NCBI RefSeq assembly: GCF_001638985.1
Contig: NW_017265161.1
Location: 483,544 to 547,543 of the forward strand
Origin: Phycomyces blakesleeanus NRRL 1555(-)
Taxonomy: Eukaryota > Mucoromycota > Mucoromycetes > Mucorales > Phycomycetaceae
DNA: 64,000 nt
Direction: 5' to 3'
Position numbers and translations under genes: made by a program
Shown: piece after piece, positions 11,901-24,700 of the stretch
Numbering within the stretch: the first letter of the stretch is position 1
Layout of the letters: every line of letters begins with the position of its first letter
The notes under the pieces: model-generated
What the model saw: the letters and a program-made list of their open reading frames with translations, nothing else
The model's database searches: none
What the model was told of the DNA's origin: nothing

Positions 11901-14900
11901 TCTTTTTGTTTTGGTTTTTCTTGAATATAATAATAATAGCAATACTACGATCAAGGTCAAAGACACGTACAAGTGGAAATCCCAACGTTCGAAAATGCGG
12001 AACATTTCAGAAAGCGTCTATTGAATCACCTGGCGCTCTGCTAAACCAGCATGCAATTCAATCCGATCTCTTAAACTTTGTCGACGGCCTCAATACAGAA
12101 AATTCTGGCTCGATGGATAGCCTTTGCAAGTTAGCCATACACTTACTCAAACTAGATTCCCAAGAAGAATACAACGAAGGCTTTGATGAAAATATTATAA
12201 AACCCATGGTTGACATCCTGATTACTCTTGAACGCAATATATTCTGTGTATTTTCTTTTGAAATAACAAACGTGGATGTAAGTTGCACACACAAATGATA
12301 AATATATAAAGCGATATTAATCTTCTCTCTTTCTCTCTTTATTCATATATTTCATCCTTTTCCTCTTCCTATTATTACTATTACCAACCATTTAATCTTA
12401 GTCTGTTCTGAGAATCTGCGAGAGTCTAGTAGACCAACTTATCGCCAAAACTATAACAAACAGTCGGTCCAAGCTTTCTCTTTTGCGGTCTAAAGGTGCT
12501 GCAAAACAAGAAGCAACGTTGCATGAAATGGCACAGCTGTGTCACACATGGATAGGGTTTTCAGAACAATTCATTCGAGGCCTTGAGGTTCCTTTTGTCC
12601 AAAAGCAAAAAAGTATATCAGACTCTGAATACATTTTAGGATTTGAAGGTACACAACGACTGCTTCGGCTTTTGTTTGCCCGAGGAAAACTAGCAGAGTG
12701 TCAGGGTAACATCGAGGACGCTTCTCAGCTCTACGAGCAGTGTAAGTCTATCTTGCTCGAATGTACAAAGCATAACACACACATGCATGTTTCGATTCCA
12801 ATAAGGTGGTGAGTAAAGATATATATATAAGTATAGTACATACATACATATATTTAATTGTATTTGTATCTTTGCTAGTCAATATGATAACTGTATCAGC
12901 TTGGAGAGTATTCAACAAAAGTTATCTGATCAGCAAACAAGTGAATATGTAACCACGACATCAAAAATGCTGGAAAACAAGGACTATAATGGAGTTATTG
13001 GTCTCTTGAAAGATTATGTAACAGAGCCTCAAGAAGACACATCAAGATCCAATCCAACTGAGATTTGTGAGATTCTTCTAATGCTCGGAAAGGTATATAT
13101 ATATATGTGCATACAGCAGCAAAAAAAGGACAATCTTAACGTGTATATATATATTCTTCACTTTGCTTCTTTTTATTCTCTCAGGCATATGTCAAAAATG
13201 GAGAATTTACAAAGGCTTGGGACTGCTATGCCCGAACATTAGAACTTGCAGTTGATAATATTGTAGCTTATGGAAGTTTGCATACTACTTTGGAAAGCTT
13301 ACTCCCAAAAGAAGAGGACACCGAGTTCTTTGAATTACTCAAAATGGTATAATTATGTTCTTGTTTTTCTTTGTTTCCTATTACTAAAAAAAAATCAAAT
13401 AATTCAAGAAGCAATGTCAAGAAAACAAAAACTTAGTATTTATCAACTGATTTTGTACAAACACTTATTTGCTCTGTTCTTGGATCTATAGATTAATTCT
13501 TCAGTTAAGAAACTTGCCGAACTTGCTTTTCAGAAAGATATAAATGGTACTTTAACAAAACACAAACAAAAAACTTAAACGCATACACACATACACATAT
13601 GTATACGTGTGTAAATGAGGATGGTTCATTCAACTCTATAATGTATTGTATTATATTTATCGATCAAGCTAACATAATTTAAATGATAGACTCAATGTGG
13701 CGGTCAATAGAATTGAGTCCTTCGTTCAAGAAAGCTCTCGTTACCGTTATTCAGATGACAATACTTTATGTCTATCGCCACTCCGATTTTATTGCTCTGA
13801 TCAGCCGCTATGAAACCCCCGAGTCGGTTCCGCATTCTCCTTCATCAATTACAAAGGCAAATCCATTCAATGATACTGTCATGCAAGTATGGGTGCTTTT
13901 GTCAATCCTAATGCATGTCGAGCTTGAAAATATACCGGTATACGAAGCAGAACTTGCAACGTCCCTGAGTACACTATTGAAAGACCTACACGAAGAGCTA
14001 GGCGAGCGTGAAATATGTGGAGCTGGTGATGGTAATAACAATAACAATATAAATAATAATACTAAAAGGGTCAAAAGAAATAGAAATAGAAATACTCACT
14101 TGCACTTGTTTAAATCGAAACGTTAGGAATATTCCTCAAACATCTCCTTAAAGCTTTACCGAAATCCGAAGATGCTGAAGAGTGTGCTAGTTTATACCAA
14201 TGTTATCATTGTCTGTATGGATTATTATTAGCTGTAAGTAATATATATATATATATATATATATTAACACACAAAACATATACAGACACATTTGGTTTGT
14301 ATACTTACTTACTTGCAATGATTTATTTATTCACAGCCGGATTCTGAAAATATCCAAGACCACAATGCTGTTCACAAAGATATCGATCAAAAGTCAGCAG
14401 AGTCACTTTTCGATCTTGTTAAAGACGCTGCATTAGAAAAGCTGAACCGTAATGTACCCTTGAAAAATGATGTAAAGATTGCAATCGATATCTTGTTTGA
14501 GCTTTTCAATGTAATTCCAAGCAACGCATGTAAGTATATACACATATATATATATTACTTTTACACAATTTATTCTTCAAACACAATCTAACATTATACG
14601 TATATATAGTTCGGGCCCAATTTAATGCTCGCATCGTGAACAACTATTTGTCTGGAAACATTGTACCGAAACCTTCAGTTGAAGAATTGATAGAAACAGC
14701 ACGCTTACCTACACGCCCTGACAGCCCAGAGATAAGTCATATATCACGTAAGTCGATATCCTTGCTATTTTTCTTCTATCTCTTTGAATATATAAATATA
14801 TATTTACATAGTATGTTTGATTTTTTTCTTTGGTTTTTAGCTGTGTACTTTAAAATATTTTGGATAAGAGGGAGAACACTGCGAATCAATACCAAAAACA

Positions 14901-16979
14901 GAGCAAAGTCAAACCTTGAAAGATCAATCGATGATTTGAAAGAGGCGATTGTATTATTCACTGTAAGTAGAATATGCTTACTATAGGATTTTTAATTTAG
15001 TGTTCTTATATATATGTGTGTACATATATGTACGTGTCTGTAGAATCATATATATCTGTGTCCAAATGACTTTTATGGGTGGTATGATCTTGCTCTATGC
15101 TTCTCACAACTCGCAGAAGAAATCCTGGTATACAGTACTGCCAGACTTCCGTCGTATAAGAATGAGATTGCTCAATATCAAAAGGTATTGAATCACTAGA
15201 CATTTAGTTTAATTTTATATAGCACTTGTTTATGCGTATGCGTTTATGCACCATTGTATTTTCTTAACCATTCATTTCTCTCTCTCTCTCTCTTTCTTGG
15301 TGTTCCTTTCTTTATTTTTTATGATGCTAAATAAAAAAAAAAACAATGTAGAAAGCTTTCTTAGCCTTTGTGAGAGCATGGTACCTTGCAAACGAATATA
15401 ATCTCAAATTTTCCGATTCGACATTATTTGAACTCTATGCCCACTTTGGGGAATTAGTTTTCAGTATGACTGGGTCTCCGATGAATATGGAAGCATTCAA
15501 GACCACAAGTGTTTCGAGATTCACGTTGGCTGATGGAAAAGTTCGGATTGTTGCAGATCCTGAAATGGGAAAAAAACTAGCATACAAACTGGTAATCAAA
15601 TTGTTTTCCAAAGCACTCAAATACGATTCACCGGACGACTCACACTGGAAGTAAGTTTTTTTCATCAATTATTTTGTCAAAAAAAGAAATACAGAAACTC
15701 AAATTAAATCTTTTTTGTGTATGTAATTATTGATATTGATATTTGGCGTGCATTTGGCTTTCTCTCTTTGTTTTTAGGTGTCATTATATGATTGGAAAGT
15801 GCTCTAGTAAGCTAGAGTTACGACCTCAGGCAAGTTATCTATAATACACGATACGATACGATATATATATATATATATAGTGTGGCAATACTTGTACAAA
15901 TACACAGTATTTTTCTTCCTAGGACTAATGTATCTTAATAGGAGGTTTTGGGGCATTATCGATTGGCTTGTAACCATGCAATCTCACGACCAAGACAGCA
16001 GGAAAATGTGGAAAGTACCCGAGAAGCTATCTACACACTCTGTTCAGCATTAGCGAAATATTTATATACTGAAAAAATCCAGGTAAATGAAATTTTATCT
16101 TTTAAATATTTTATTTTAACTGTTTTGCTTTTGAAATATATATATTCTAGGCACAAGATGTTGAAAAATACTTTTCTGGTATACCATCTCTCTTGGCTAA
16201 TAATTCGCTTTTCGATGAGATATCAGCTTCTTCTTCAAATTACTTTGACGGTATTTGCTCAATTGTTTCTCGGGCGACTCCAACTCCTGTATATCAGCTT
16301 CCATTTGGCTCTGAGTCCACTGAAGATATTTCTGCAGCAGAACTTGAACACCAGTACACGTGTCTAAAGAAACTGTCGGTAGAGAAGATCATGGCGTACA
16401 AGATTATATATGACAGATTAACAGAGCTCAGGAGAATTGACAAGCGATCTCTGCATCACCGTCCGATCTTTAGGGTAAGAAAAAAAAACAAACAAAAAAA
16501 CAATAAAAGAACTGACGACCCAATATACATGGATAATATAAATTTCTTTATATTTAAAACAACAAATATATTGAAAATGACATAAAAACTATTAGCAAGC
16601 GTGTATAAACTTTTACATTCTTGGAAATGCAAGACAAGCAAAAAAGGATATGCTCTCTCTCTTCAATTTCCGTTCAAATACAAAGCTTCTTGTGAATATT
16701 TGGAAATCAGACTATGAAAGGTAACAAAGAAAAAAAATATAAAGAAAAAATTTCTGTAGTCCATAAATATTAATAAGTTGAATTAGGCCAGGAAAACATT
16801 ACGAATATATTTGCGAGTATACTTTATTCCTCATCAAGATTGCCAAGGCCTCGAAAGATGTGGAGTGCCTAGATTTGTTAGCAAAGAAGTTAAACAAATC
16901 TCAAGATATTTTAGCCACTGACAAAGAAAAATATCTTAAAACTTGCAATTCATTTTTAATTGATTTAACACAAGAATAA
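8940..16979 (+). CDS. HIR3: HIR3/CABIN1-type histone transcription regulator (HIR complex), about 25 exons
   Basis: TPR-repeat scaffold of the HIR/HIRA histone H3-H4 chaperone, which acts in nucleosome assembly outside replication and in histone-gene control. Proposed exons: 8940-8942, 9105-9167, 9305-9430, 9688-9843, 9940-10203, 10337-10620, 10813-11259, 11424-11888, 11956-12277, 12402-12808, 12879-13092, 13185-13346, 13492-13546, 13690-14031, 14127-14233, 14337-14529, 14610-14747, 14841-14962, 15044-15184, 15352-15650, 15778-15829, 15942-16082, 16151-16474, 16596-16720, 16787-16979. They sum to 5145 nt (1714 residues). Family signs are the N-terminal LVRTYNRALLLHQTKQHEEA, TPR text TVWCKVGALSLKLD, WRCLDGICTVAFKIGDTF, and later YQCYHCLYGLLL and CPNDFYGWYDLAL. 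The start is inferred: it is an ATG directly followed by GTATAC. The intron at 15830 begins GC. The 5' edge of the 11956 exon is uncertain. Confidence 0.88.
11170..11246 (+). repeat. 12-bp coding minisatellite (EEEP repeat) in HIR3
   Basis: About six near-identical copies of GAAGAAGAGCCT encode tandem Glu-Glu-Glu-Pro. It lies in the acidic linker after the Ser/Ala run of exon 7. It is coding, since splice phases on both sides hold. Confidence 0.9.
15830..15941 (+). other. GC-AG intron in HIR3
   Basis: Exon text ends ...CTAGAGTTACGACCTCAG and the next bases are GCAAGT; the next exon starts GAGGTTTTGGGG after AATAG. Using this junction keeps the frame and gives LRPQ-EVLGHYRLACNHA, typical TPR text. 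No GT donor nearby gives an open frame. Confidence 0.8.
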
Positions 16980-17490
16980 AGATTAAAAATTGACATGTAG
17001 CAAAAATTCATAGTTATATATACATAATAAGGAGAACCTCCCCCCGATTATGTAATGTCTTTTTTTGTATTTTTTTTGTAGGTGGAGATGTAGTACCTCA
17101 CATTTTTATTGCTCAGACGTCGGGGTGAAAGGCTGCACAATTAGTTTTAGGGGCTTAGGCAAATTCTAAGCTAGAAGACAGGAAAAGGGAGATGAAGTTT
17201 AAAGGGATAACGAAGGTAGTGAATTTATAAGAGAGAGATAGTGTGTATTAATCTTCTAATTCATTCTGAAAAACGTTGATAAGCTTATTAGCCAGGGCGG
17301 TGGAAACACTGGAAGAGAACGGAACATCATCGAAGACTTTTCTCCAATGACATTGCCAGTTGGCCAATATAATTCCGATCACAACCCGGTATGGGGAGAC
17401 CTGAAGCATTGCCGTCCGAATTGGGAAAACTAGTGAAAAGATACTCTGGGTTAAATTCAGAAGAGTTGGGCTATGCCCAAAGAATTTTTT

Positions 17491-20400
17491 TCATACATCA
17501 AGCCAAGTGCTATATTTGTTGGGGCAGAGAAACAGGAAGTGGTTAACATTATCTGGGGCTTCGTGACAGATCGGGCATATGGGTGATGGATGCGTGGTAG
17601 GAATAATCTGATGAAGATTAGCTTTACAGGAGAGTTTGTTGTGAAGTGCTCTATACCAAATGTTTCGAGCTGTATGAGGAATATTCATTTTCCAGAAGAA
17701 TTTCCGGTTGGCAGCTGAGAGTTGAGGAAAGAACTGTGGACAAAGCGGGATGGACAAAGCCACCTTGCGGAAAAAAGAGGTAGCGATTGTATTGAGAGTG
17801 TATTTGGGCTTTGCCATGACGGCTGTGAAAGGAATAACTGAAATCTCACCAGGACCCACTACACCGCCTGCCAAAGTGCTGCCCTGCGTGCAATTGTCAA
17901 ACATAAAGTCATGGCGGAGAATTTGCCCTGCCCAATGGGCTCTGTGAAACCGAGCTACTAATCGAGGTTTCATGATGACTTCGTCTTGACTCTTATGTTG
18001 GAGACATTGCCCAACTTCGTCAAAAACAAAAGCATTAGATGTCTTCAATTTGGCTAGCCCTTTGGTGTGGACGTAGTTGCCATCCAACACTCTCCACACT
18101 TCGGGCAATGGAAAGGCTAGATACGTGGCAGCTGGCACTGGGCAGGAGATGGAAGGATGAGGAATTTGATCAAAGCTCTTTAGCAGAGTGACCAGAGGGT
18201 GTAGACCAGATGTTAGGCATTGCGGCCGAAAAATGGGAAACAAGAATGGCAAAATAGGATCCAATGTCCTGTAAAGATCTTGTAGAACAAAGGAGATATA
18301 TGCTGTCACAAAAGAAGTGTCCCCACCAAACATTGGATGAAGCCAACGCAGTTGCAATGCTTGTTGTTGTAGCTTAGGATCAAGAATCCCTAATCGACCT
18401 GCCTTCTTTGGAGCATTGAGATGGGTGAGTCGTATTGGCAGGAACATCTGGTGCATGAGAAACTCCTGGCCTATGGAACGCACCTTGTCTAAAAAGGATC
18501 TTGGCAGAGGAGTTACTCGCAAAACATGCCACAATGTAGCCATTATTAGACAGTTAAGAACGGTGGCCCGTCCAAGTACTGACAAGACTCTTTGGGAATG
18601 CATGCAGCAGGAATGTTGTATCTTGCCCAGGAGAAGAGACGAAAATCGATCTCGTTGTGCAAGAGAAGAGAAAAGAGGGAAACCAAGGTATACCACTGGT
18701 TTTTCAGAATTTCGGTCGTGTCAATCAATAATGTTATGTCAGTGGAGGGGCTCTACCCAAGACGGTTGGGGAAGTCCAGAGAGCGAGAAGGCTGTTGTTT
18801 TGGAGAAATTTATTTTTGCATTAGATGCTTTGCTGTACTTATCTAGCCAGTAGTAAAGGCGGTCCAAATCATTGCTATCCCAAAGGAAGACTAAAGCATC
18901 ATCAGTGTTGTAAATGAGTATTGACTACTGCTGTAATTGAGAATAAGTCTGAAGGAAATAATATAAGGCCTCAGCTATTCCAGTCAAAGGTGTCTACCGA
19001 TTACTTTATTATTTAACACACAGGTTTAGCATGCATGATAGTGATTATATTTCATATGATGATATCACCATAATATGGGATACATCAGTGGATTATTATA
19101 AGCATAATTATAACTCATAAACACATTTACTTTCGATGTTAATACTTCATTGGGACTACACACATTTATATAATTAATCATACATTAATTATCCCAAGAT
19201 CATGTTGCTCTGATTAAGGCTCAGATAGGATCGATTACCTGACCCCAGTCATATAATTTTCCCAATCCAAAACAATATAAATAGCAGTAGTAGTTCAGTG
19301 TAGGAACCTGGTCAAACTTTGATACAAAATCTATCTCAATAAACAAAACCTACACAAGTTCTCACGAATCTTCGTTCCTAATTTCAAATCTTCAATTCTT
19401 CCTCTTAAAATCTTCTTCAACTTCAACTACCACAACAATCAGCATATGCCAAAACTTTGGCAGGAGAAAAAAGAGGAAGGGTTAAGCCTAAAGTGTCAGA
19501 CAGAGAGTATCCACGCACCCTTGGATCATATAGGATTGATCGCAGCAATAGTTCGATAGTCAAGTTGAACAGTACAGGGGACAGAGGGTCGCCTTGACGT
19601 AGTCCACGTTGCTGCTGCACTGGGGCAGATAAGAAACCATTGACATTGACCCGAATGGATGTTCCAAAAATCAAGTATAAGGGAAGTAACAAGAACCTCT
19701 GGAAATCTAAAATTTGTTAAGACACGGGAGAGAAAATTGGGATGAACCCTATCATAGGCTTTTTCTTGGTCTAGAAGTAGGCTAATCCCAGACGATTTTG
19801 TGCGATTGGCATCATCCATAACCAATTTTGTGAGAAGGCCGTTATCAGCAATAAACCGACCATGAAGAAAACCTGTCTGAAATGGATTAATGAGCGATTG
19901 TGCGGCAGGAACTATCCGCGTATTTAGCAGTCATGTAAATACTTTGGCATCAGTGTTTATGAGAGAAATAGGTCTCCAATTTGCCAAGTCTGAAAGATTG
20001 CCTTTCTTTGGGAGAAGTGTCATGCAAGTGTCTGACCAGCTGGTGGGAAATGCCACCTCCTGGAGAGCATTTTTGTACACTTTCACAATTAAGGACGAGT
20101 ACAAAAGATGGGTGAAGAGCAGCTTAAGCATCTCATAGGGCAAACCGTCGGTGCCTGAACTGCTTTGTCTTGGTGAGCAGGAAACTCCTTCTTGAATGTC
20201 AAGAAGGGTGAAATCCTGAAGGAGTATATCTTGGTCTCTGTTGGAAAGTCGGCATTCTACTAGGAGGTTAGACAACAATTGCTCTGTATTCTCATTGTTA
20301 GTCAGTTCTTTTGTGTACAAGCGTGTATAGAAGAATTGTGATGCATCAGTCTTAGTATTATGAGAAGAACATAAAGTCTGTGTTTCCAGGTGAATAAGAG

Positions 20401-21545
20401 CAGGTATGGCTCGCCAAGATTCTTGTGTAGCTATAGTAGGTTTAAGAAATCCAGCTGCTTTTTCCCCATTCTCTTGCCATATTCTGCCTGCTCTGAGTGA
20501 GGCGATACAAGACATTCCTTCCTGTAAGGAAGCTACCTGCATTTCAACAGTAGGTAACAGCATGCACAGTATTTCTATAGCTTTGTAATTATGAAGTATT
20601 CGATTCTGGCAACTTTGGAGACAACGTAATTGCCGTTTTTGCCAGGAAGCTTCTTTCTTACCAAATTTTCTAGCTACTGCCTTGATTTTGCCTTTCATCC
20701 TTTCCCACTTGTCTTGTGCGGTCATTAGAGAGGACAAAGTAAGGTGTAGGTTGGTGAGAGCATTGTCTATCATGGATCAAAGTTCTGGATTCTGAGCGAG
20801 AAAAGGGTTTGCACACCATAAACCAGGTCCACTTAGGCAAGATTCCAGTGTCAGATGTGTGCTTAGAAGAGCATGGTCAGTCCAATCAGGATTGATGAAG
20901 TCAATTTGTGACGTATGTGTAGCCCCTGATAGATTATAGGACAAATATATGTAGTCCAGACAGGAGTTAATGTTGCCACAGCAAAAAGTTGGTAGTGGTG
21001 CAATTGTGTTGGACTGAATACTGTCAGAGAAGTGGGTAGCAAGGGTGGCCATCCAAGAATAAGGTATGTTGCTAGGTCTAGTACGTGTGGGATGAGTAGA
21101 ATAGTTGATATCTCCAGCCACAATGACCTGGGGAGAGGTTGTAGAAATGTCTGAAAAGGGTGAAAGTTATTGAAGATTGATATAAAAGGAGAGTTGATGC
21201 GCTCTTGTAGCAGATGCATACACTATCAGAACATTAAAAGACTCAAATGTATTATTACTATGTGTTACAGAGGCAGAGAGAGCATGCTTGTCAAGAGAGA
21301 TAAAGTTTGTAATAAGGATGATATTGGGTGAGAAAAATACAAGTCCACAGTGTGAAGATCAAATGCTATGAAAAGTCTGGAATTCCATGTGAAGTGTGTA
21401 TTGAATGTTTGGAGAGGCGTGCATTTCTTGCAGGGCAAGAAGTTTAAAAGATTGTAATTGGAGAAATTGTATAAAGTGTTGTCATTTGTCTGTGTCATTT
21501 ACCTTAGCAAGGCCCCTACAATTGAGAGACCCAAATTTAATTCGT
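17491..21545 (-). pseudogene. LINE-A ORF2: endonuclease / reverse transcriptase, broken
   Basis: The endonuclease begins near 21545 with FGSLNCRGLAKVN and continues with LALQEMHA, VAGDINYS, CLDYIYLS and DWTDHALLSTHL, the metal-binding and catalytic boxes of APE-type LINE endonucleases. The RT domain runs from about 20200 to 19443: NWRPISLINTDAKVF, GFLHGRFIADNGLL, LLLDQEKAYDRV, RGLRQGDPLSPVLFNL, then AYAD followed (after an inserted LTR) by DALVFL, which restores the YADD box. The remainder, 18696-17491, is an open 401-codon stretch ending in CPICHEAPDNVNHFLFLC, a zf-RVT-type finger. There are several frameshifts and stops upstream of 18721, including a TGA at 18721-18723. It is non-functional as read. 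Confidence 0.9.
18906..19437 (+). mobile_element. Solo LTR, family A (532 bp), inside LINE-A RT
   Basis: Begins TGTTGTAAATGAG and ends CTACCACAACA, a short inverted terminal pair typical of LTRs. It is flanked by a perfect 5-bp duplication ATCAG (18901-18905 and 19438-19442). A TATAAATA box lies at 19276-19283 and AATAAA at 19338-19343, as expected for U3/R. No internal gag-pol or second LTR is attached. Two further copies lie at 32098 and 39603. Confidence 0.95.
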
Positions 21546-21786
21546 AAATCTTAGGGGGCAGGGGGTTGTTGGATGATGGGAACAGGGTATTACACAAGCT
21601 TATAGTGATTTTTGTTTGTATGGAGCGGAGCTCTGGTTTATTGGTGGGACTCTTGTCCAAAAGGCTTAAGAGGCGCCACAACTTGTTTTTGGTTTTTCTA
21701 TTATTTAAATGTTTTTGGGGATTTTGTTTTTTAAGTTGTAAATGTAATGTAAAAAAAAAATGTAGAAACGAAGAAACACGATGAAC

Positions 21787-24700
21787 TTAGACAGAAAAAG
21801 GGCGTTGATCAAGGTTTTCTTCAGATTGTAAATGGGAAAGCAGGGAACTGGCAGTGGTAGTGGCATTAGCGGCAACAAAAGGTGATTGATTGAATATGAA
21901 AGCCCAGTGATGTCTCCACAAGGCTAAAAGAACAGAGCCAAGGATTGAGGCAGGATGTGAAGTTGGATCAAGGGGGGGAGGGAAGGAAAACTTGTATAGC
22001 ACATTGTGAATGTCAGAGAATTGGGGGGAAAAGCCGAAATGCGTGAGCCAGAGTGTGTGCCAGAGAGGAAGCTTGAGTGGGCATGCGTAGAGAAAATGGT
22101 CTTGAGAGTCAATTTCCATTCCACACAGCAAACAATTAGGGAAGGGAAATGAGGTGGGAATACGGTTATGCAGCACGGATTGACATGAGATCTTGTGATG
22201 AAGCAGCCAGAACCAAATGTTGCGAGAGGCTTACAGAAGGATGAAAGACCAGAGTTGACGCCATTTGATGGTTCGTATGTTGTGTGGTACATCCTAAATA
22301 GAAGAAGTGACAACTTCACAGGAGGAACGGAATTGGCATGTAGACAAGCGTTTCCAAGGAAAGGTAGGAGAGAGGGCCGACAGAAGTGTGGAAGGGTCAA
22401 CCTCAGTGCCCGTGTGAGCCATCAAGTCAGGGAATTGTTCAGTCAAGATACTTTGAGGCAGGCAAGCACGAATGACAAATGCGTGAAGGAAAAGAGAGTG
22501 ATCATCCACCCGCTGAAGGACTTTGTGGAGGATGCATGGTGAATGAGGAAAGGAAGAAGGTAAGTGGCAAGAAAGGATATCCAAAGTGGTGTTGATCTCA
22601 TAGGCATCCTGGATCTGGAGGTGACGCCAAGAAGCAGGAAAAGCAGGGAGACCATGTGGAACCACAACTGCAGAGGCGAGAGGAATGTCCAGACAAGTCA
22701 GTAGATTTATCACAGTAGAGTCAAAATCGTGAGGCAAGAGATTGCAGGCAGCAAAAAGGTTAAAGAAAGGACTGATATAAGTTCGGAGTCGAGGGTGTCT
22801 GAGGTCAGAAAAAATGAAAGGAAGATGGAGATGGACATCAGGTAGATAATGCTGAAGAAGATATAGCAGCCAAGGCAACACCAGACCAGAAGGAGACGAA
22901 GCGGATTGGAACAGAGGTCGAAGCCAACGGAGCTGAAGGGCACCTTGTTGCAGTTTTGGATTCAAAACCCCTAAACCGCCCATTTTTGTGGGGAGACATA
23001 GAGTGTCAAGTCTAATCGGTGGGAAGCTTTGATGCTGAAGAAAGCGACCCATGAGAGAGCGAACTTTGGTAAAGAACGTGCTGGGAACAGATACAACACG
23101 AAGAACGTGCCAGAGCTTTGACAATATAAGAGAGTTTAGGACAGTAGCACGGCCACGGAAGGACAAGGCGTGGGAGAGGTGGATATGTGAAGCTCGCTCT
23201 ATCTTAGACAAGATTTGTGAGCAGAAGGAGTTGCGTTGGGTGAGGGAGGAGATGATCGGAAAGCCAAGGTAGTGGAGAGGTTCTGGAGAGCGACTATCAT
23301 GTCAATCGACAATCTGCAAGCTGTGAAGGGTGTCCGCCCAGTGAGGATGAGGTCTGCCTGACAGAGAGAAAGCTTGGGTCTTATGAAGGTTGATGCGTGC
23401 ATTGGAAGCAGAGGCATAGGTAGCGAGGTGGTGCTGCAATTGGGACATGTCCTGGATCTGTGGGAGGAAAACCAGAAGATCGTTGGCATAAGTGAGTAGC
23501 TTTATGGGTGGAGGTGCGGGATGTTCAGGCGTACTTTGGATCTCAAATCCAGTAAACTGAGGGTCGTGTATGAGTTGGCGCAAAAGTGGTTCAAAGGCCA
23601 GGTTAAACAGAACAGGGGACATGGGGTCATCCTGTCTGAGTCCACGTGCTTGACAAAGAGGACGAGAGAGAAAACCGTTCACATTAATCTTAAGGTCAGA
23701 AGAGAAGAAAAGATTAGTGATGCAGGTTATAATTGAAGCAGGAAAACCGAATTTAACAAGAACTTGTTGAAGATAGTCAGGGTGAACCCGATTGTAAGCC
23801 TTTTCCTGGTCCAAGAGAAGACCGATTCCAGAGTGACCAGTAGAATTGGCATGATCCATAACCAGCTTTGTAAGTATACCGTTATCAGCAATGAAGCGAC
23901 CATGGACAAATCCTGTTTGATACGGAGATACAAGCACTCCAGCAGTTTTGACCATTCGAGTGTTGAGAAGCCAAGTGAAAATCTTGGCATTGGCGTTGAT
24001 CATAGCAATTGGTCGCCAATTCTTCAGGGATGAGAGATCGCCTTTCTTGGGCAACAGAGAAACACATGTTGTTTGCCAGGATGAAGGGAATTGGCCACTA
24101 CTAAGAGCATTATTGTACACTTGTGTCAGCAACTGGGAGCAAGAATGGTGATGAAAAATGAGTTGGAGGATCTCATTAGGGAGGCCGTCTGGTCCTGGGC
24201 TACTTGTTCATGGAGAGTGAGACACACCTTCTCGTATGTCTTCAATGCAAAGTTCAGCAGTCAGAGAGGAACATACGGTATCAGAGAGGCAGAGATCGTT
24301 GGGAAGGTGGCGAAGTAAATCGTCTATGGCTAGTTGATCTATTGGTTCAGATGTATACAGGCCTTTGTAGAAAGAAGTGGCAGCTTCAGTCATGCCATCA
24401 GGCTCAGTGTGTAAGTGGTCAGTGATGGGATGGCGTAGTTTGGTGATGTTCTTTCAGGCTTGGCATTCTGCAACTGTTTGCTTGAGGTATTCTGCGGAGA
24501 TCTCTCCATTCTCTCGCCAATGTTTGCCTGCACGCAGGGCAAGAATTTCCACTCTCTCCAGCTGGACTTGTTGCAACTGTCTTTCAATAATGGGCAATTG
24601 GAAGTTTTGGGCGGGTTGTTGTCTGAACTTGTGGATTAACTTGTCACGTTTACTTTGAAGTCTGGCCTCCAGTGTAGTGAGTGTTTGTGTGCGGCGCCTA

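Larger units (their letters stand above)
17045..21680 (-). mobile_element. LINE-A: decayed non-LTR retrotransposon
   Basis: Minus-strand LINE-type element. From 5' to 3' it shows an APE-like endonuclease, a reverse transcriptase and a C-terminal Cys/His zinc motif. The 3' side (about 17045-17490) is non-coding and A-rich on the minus strand. No ORF1 is seen: the upstream limit at about 21680 meets the 3' UTR of LINE-B, so the copy is probably 5'-truncated. A solo LTR splits it at 18906-19437. The outer boundaries are estimates. Confidence 0.85.
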
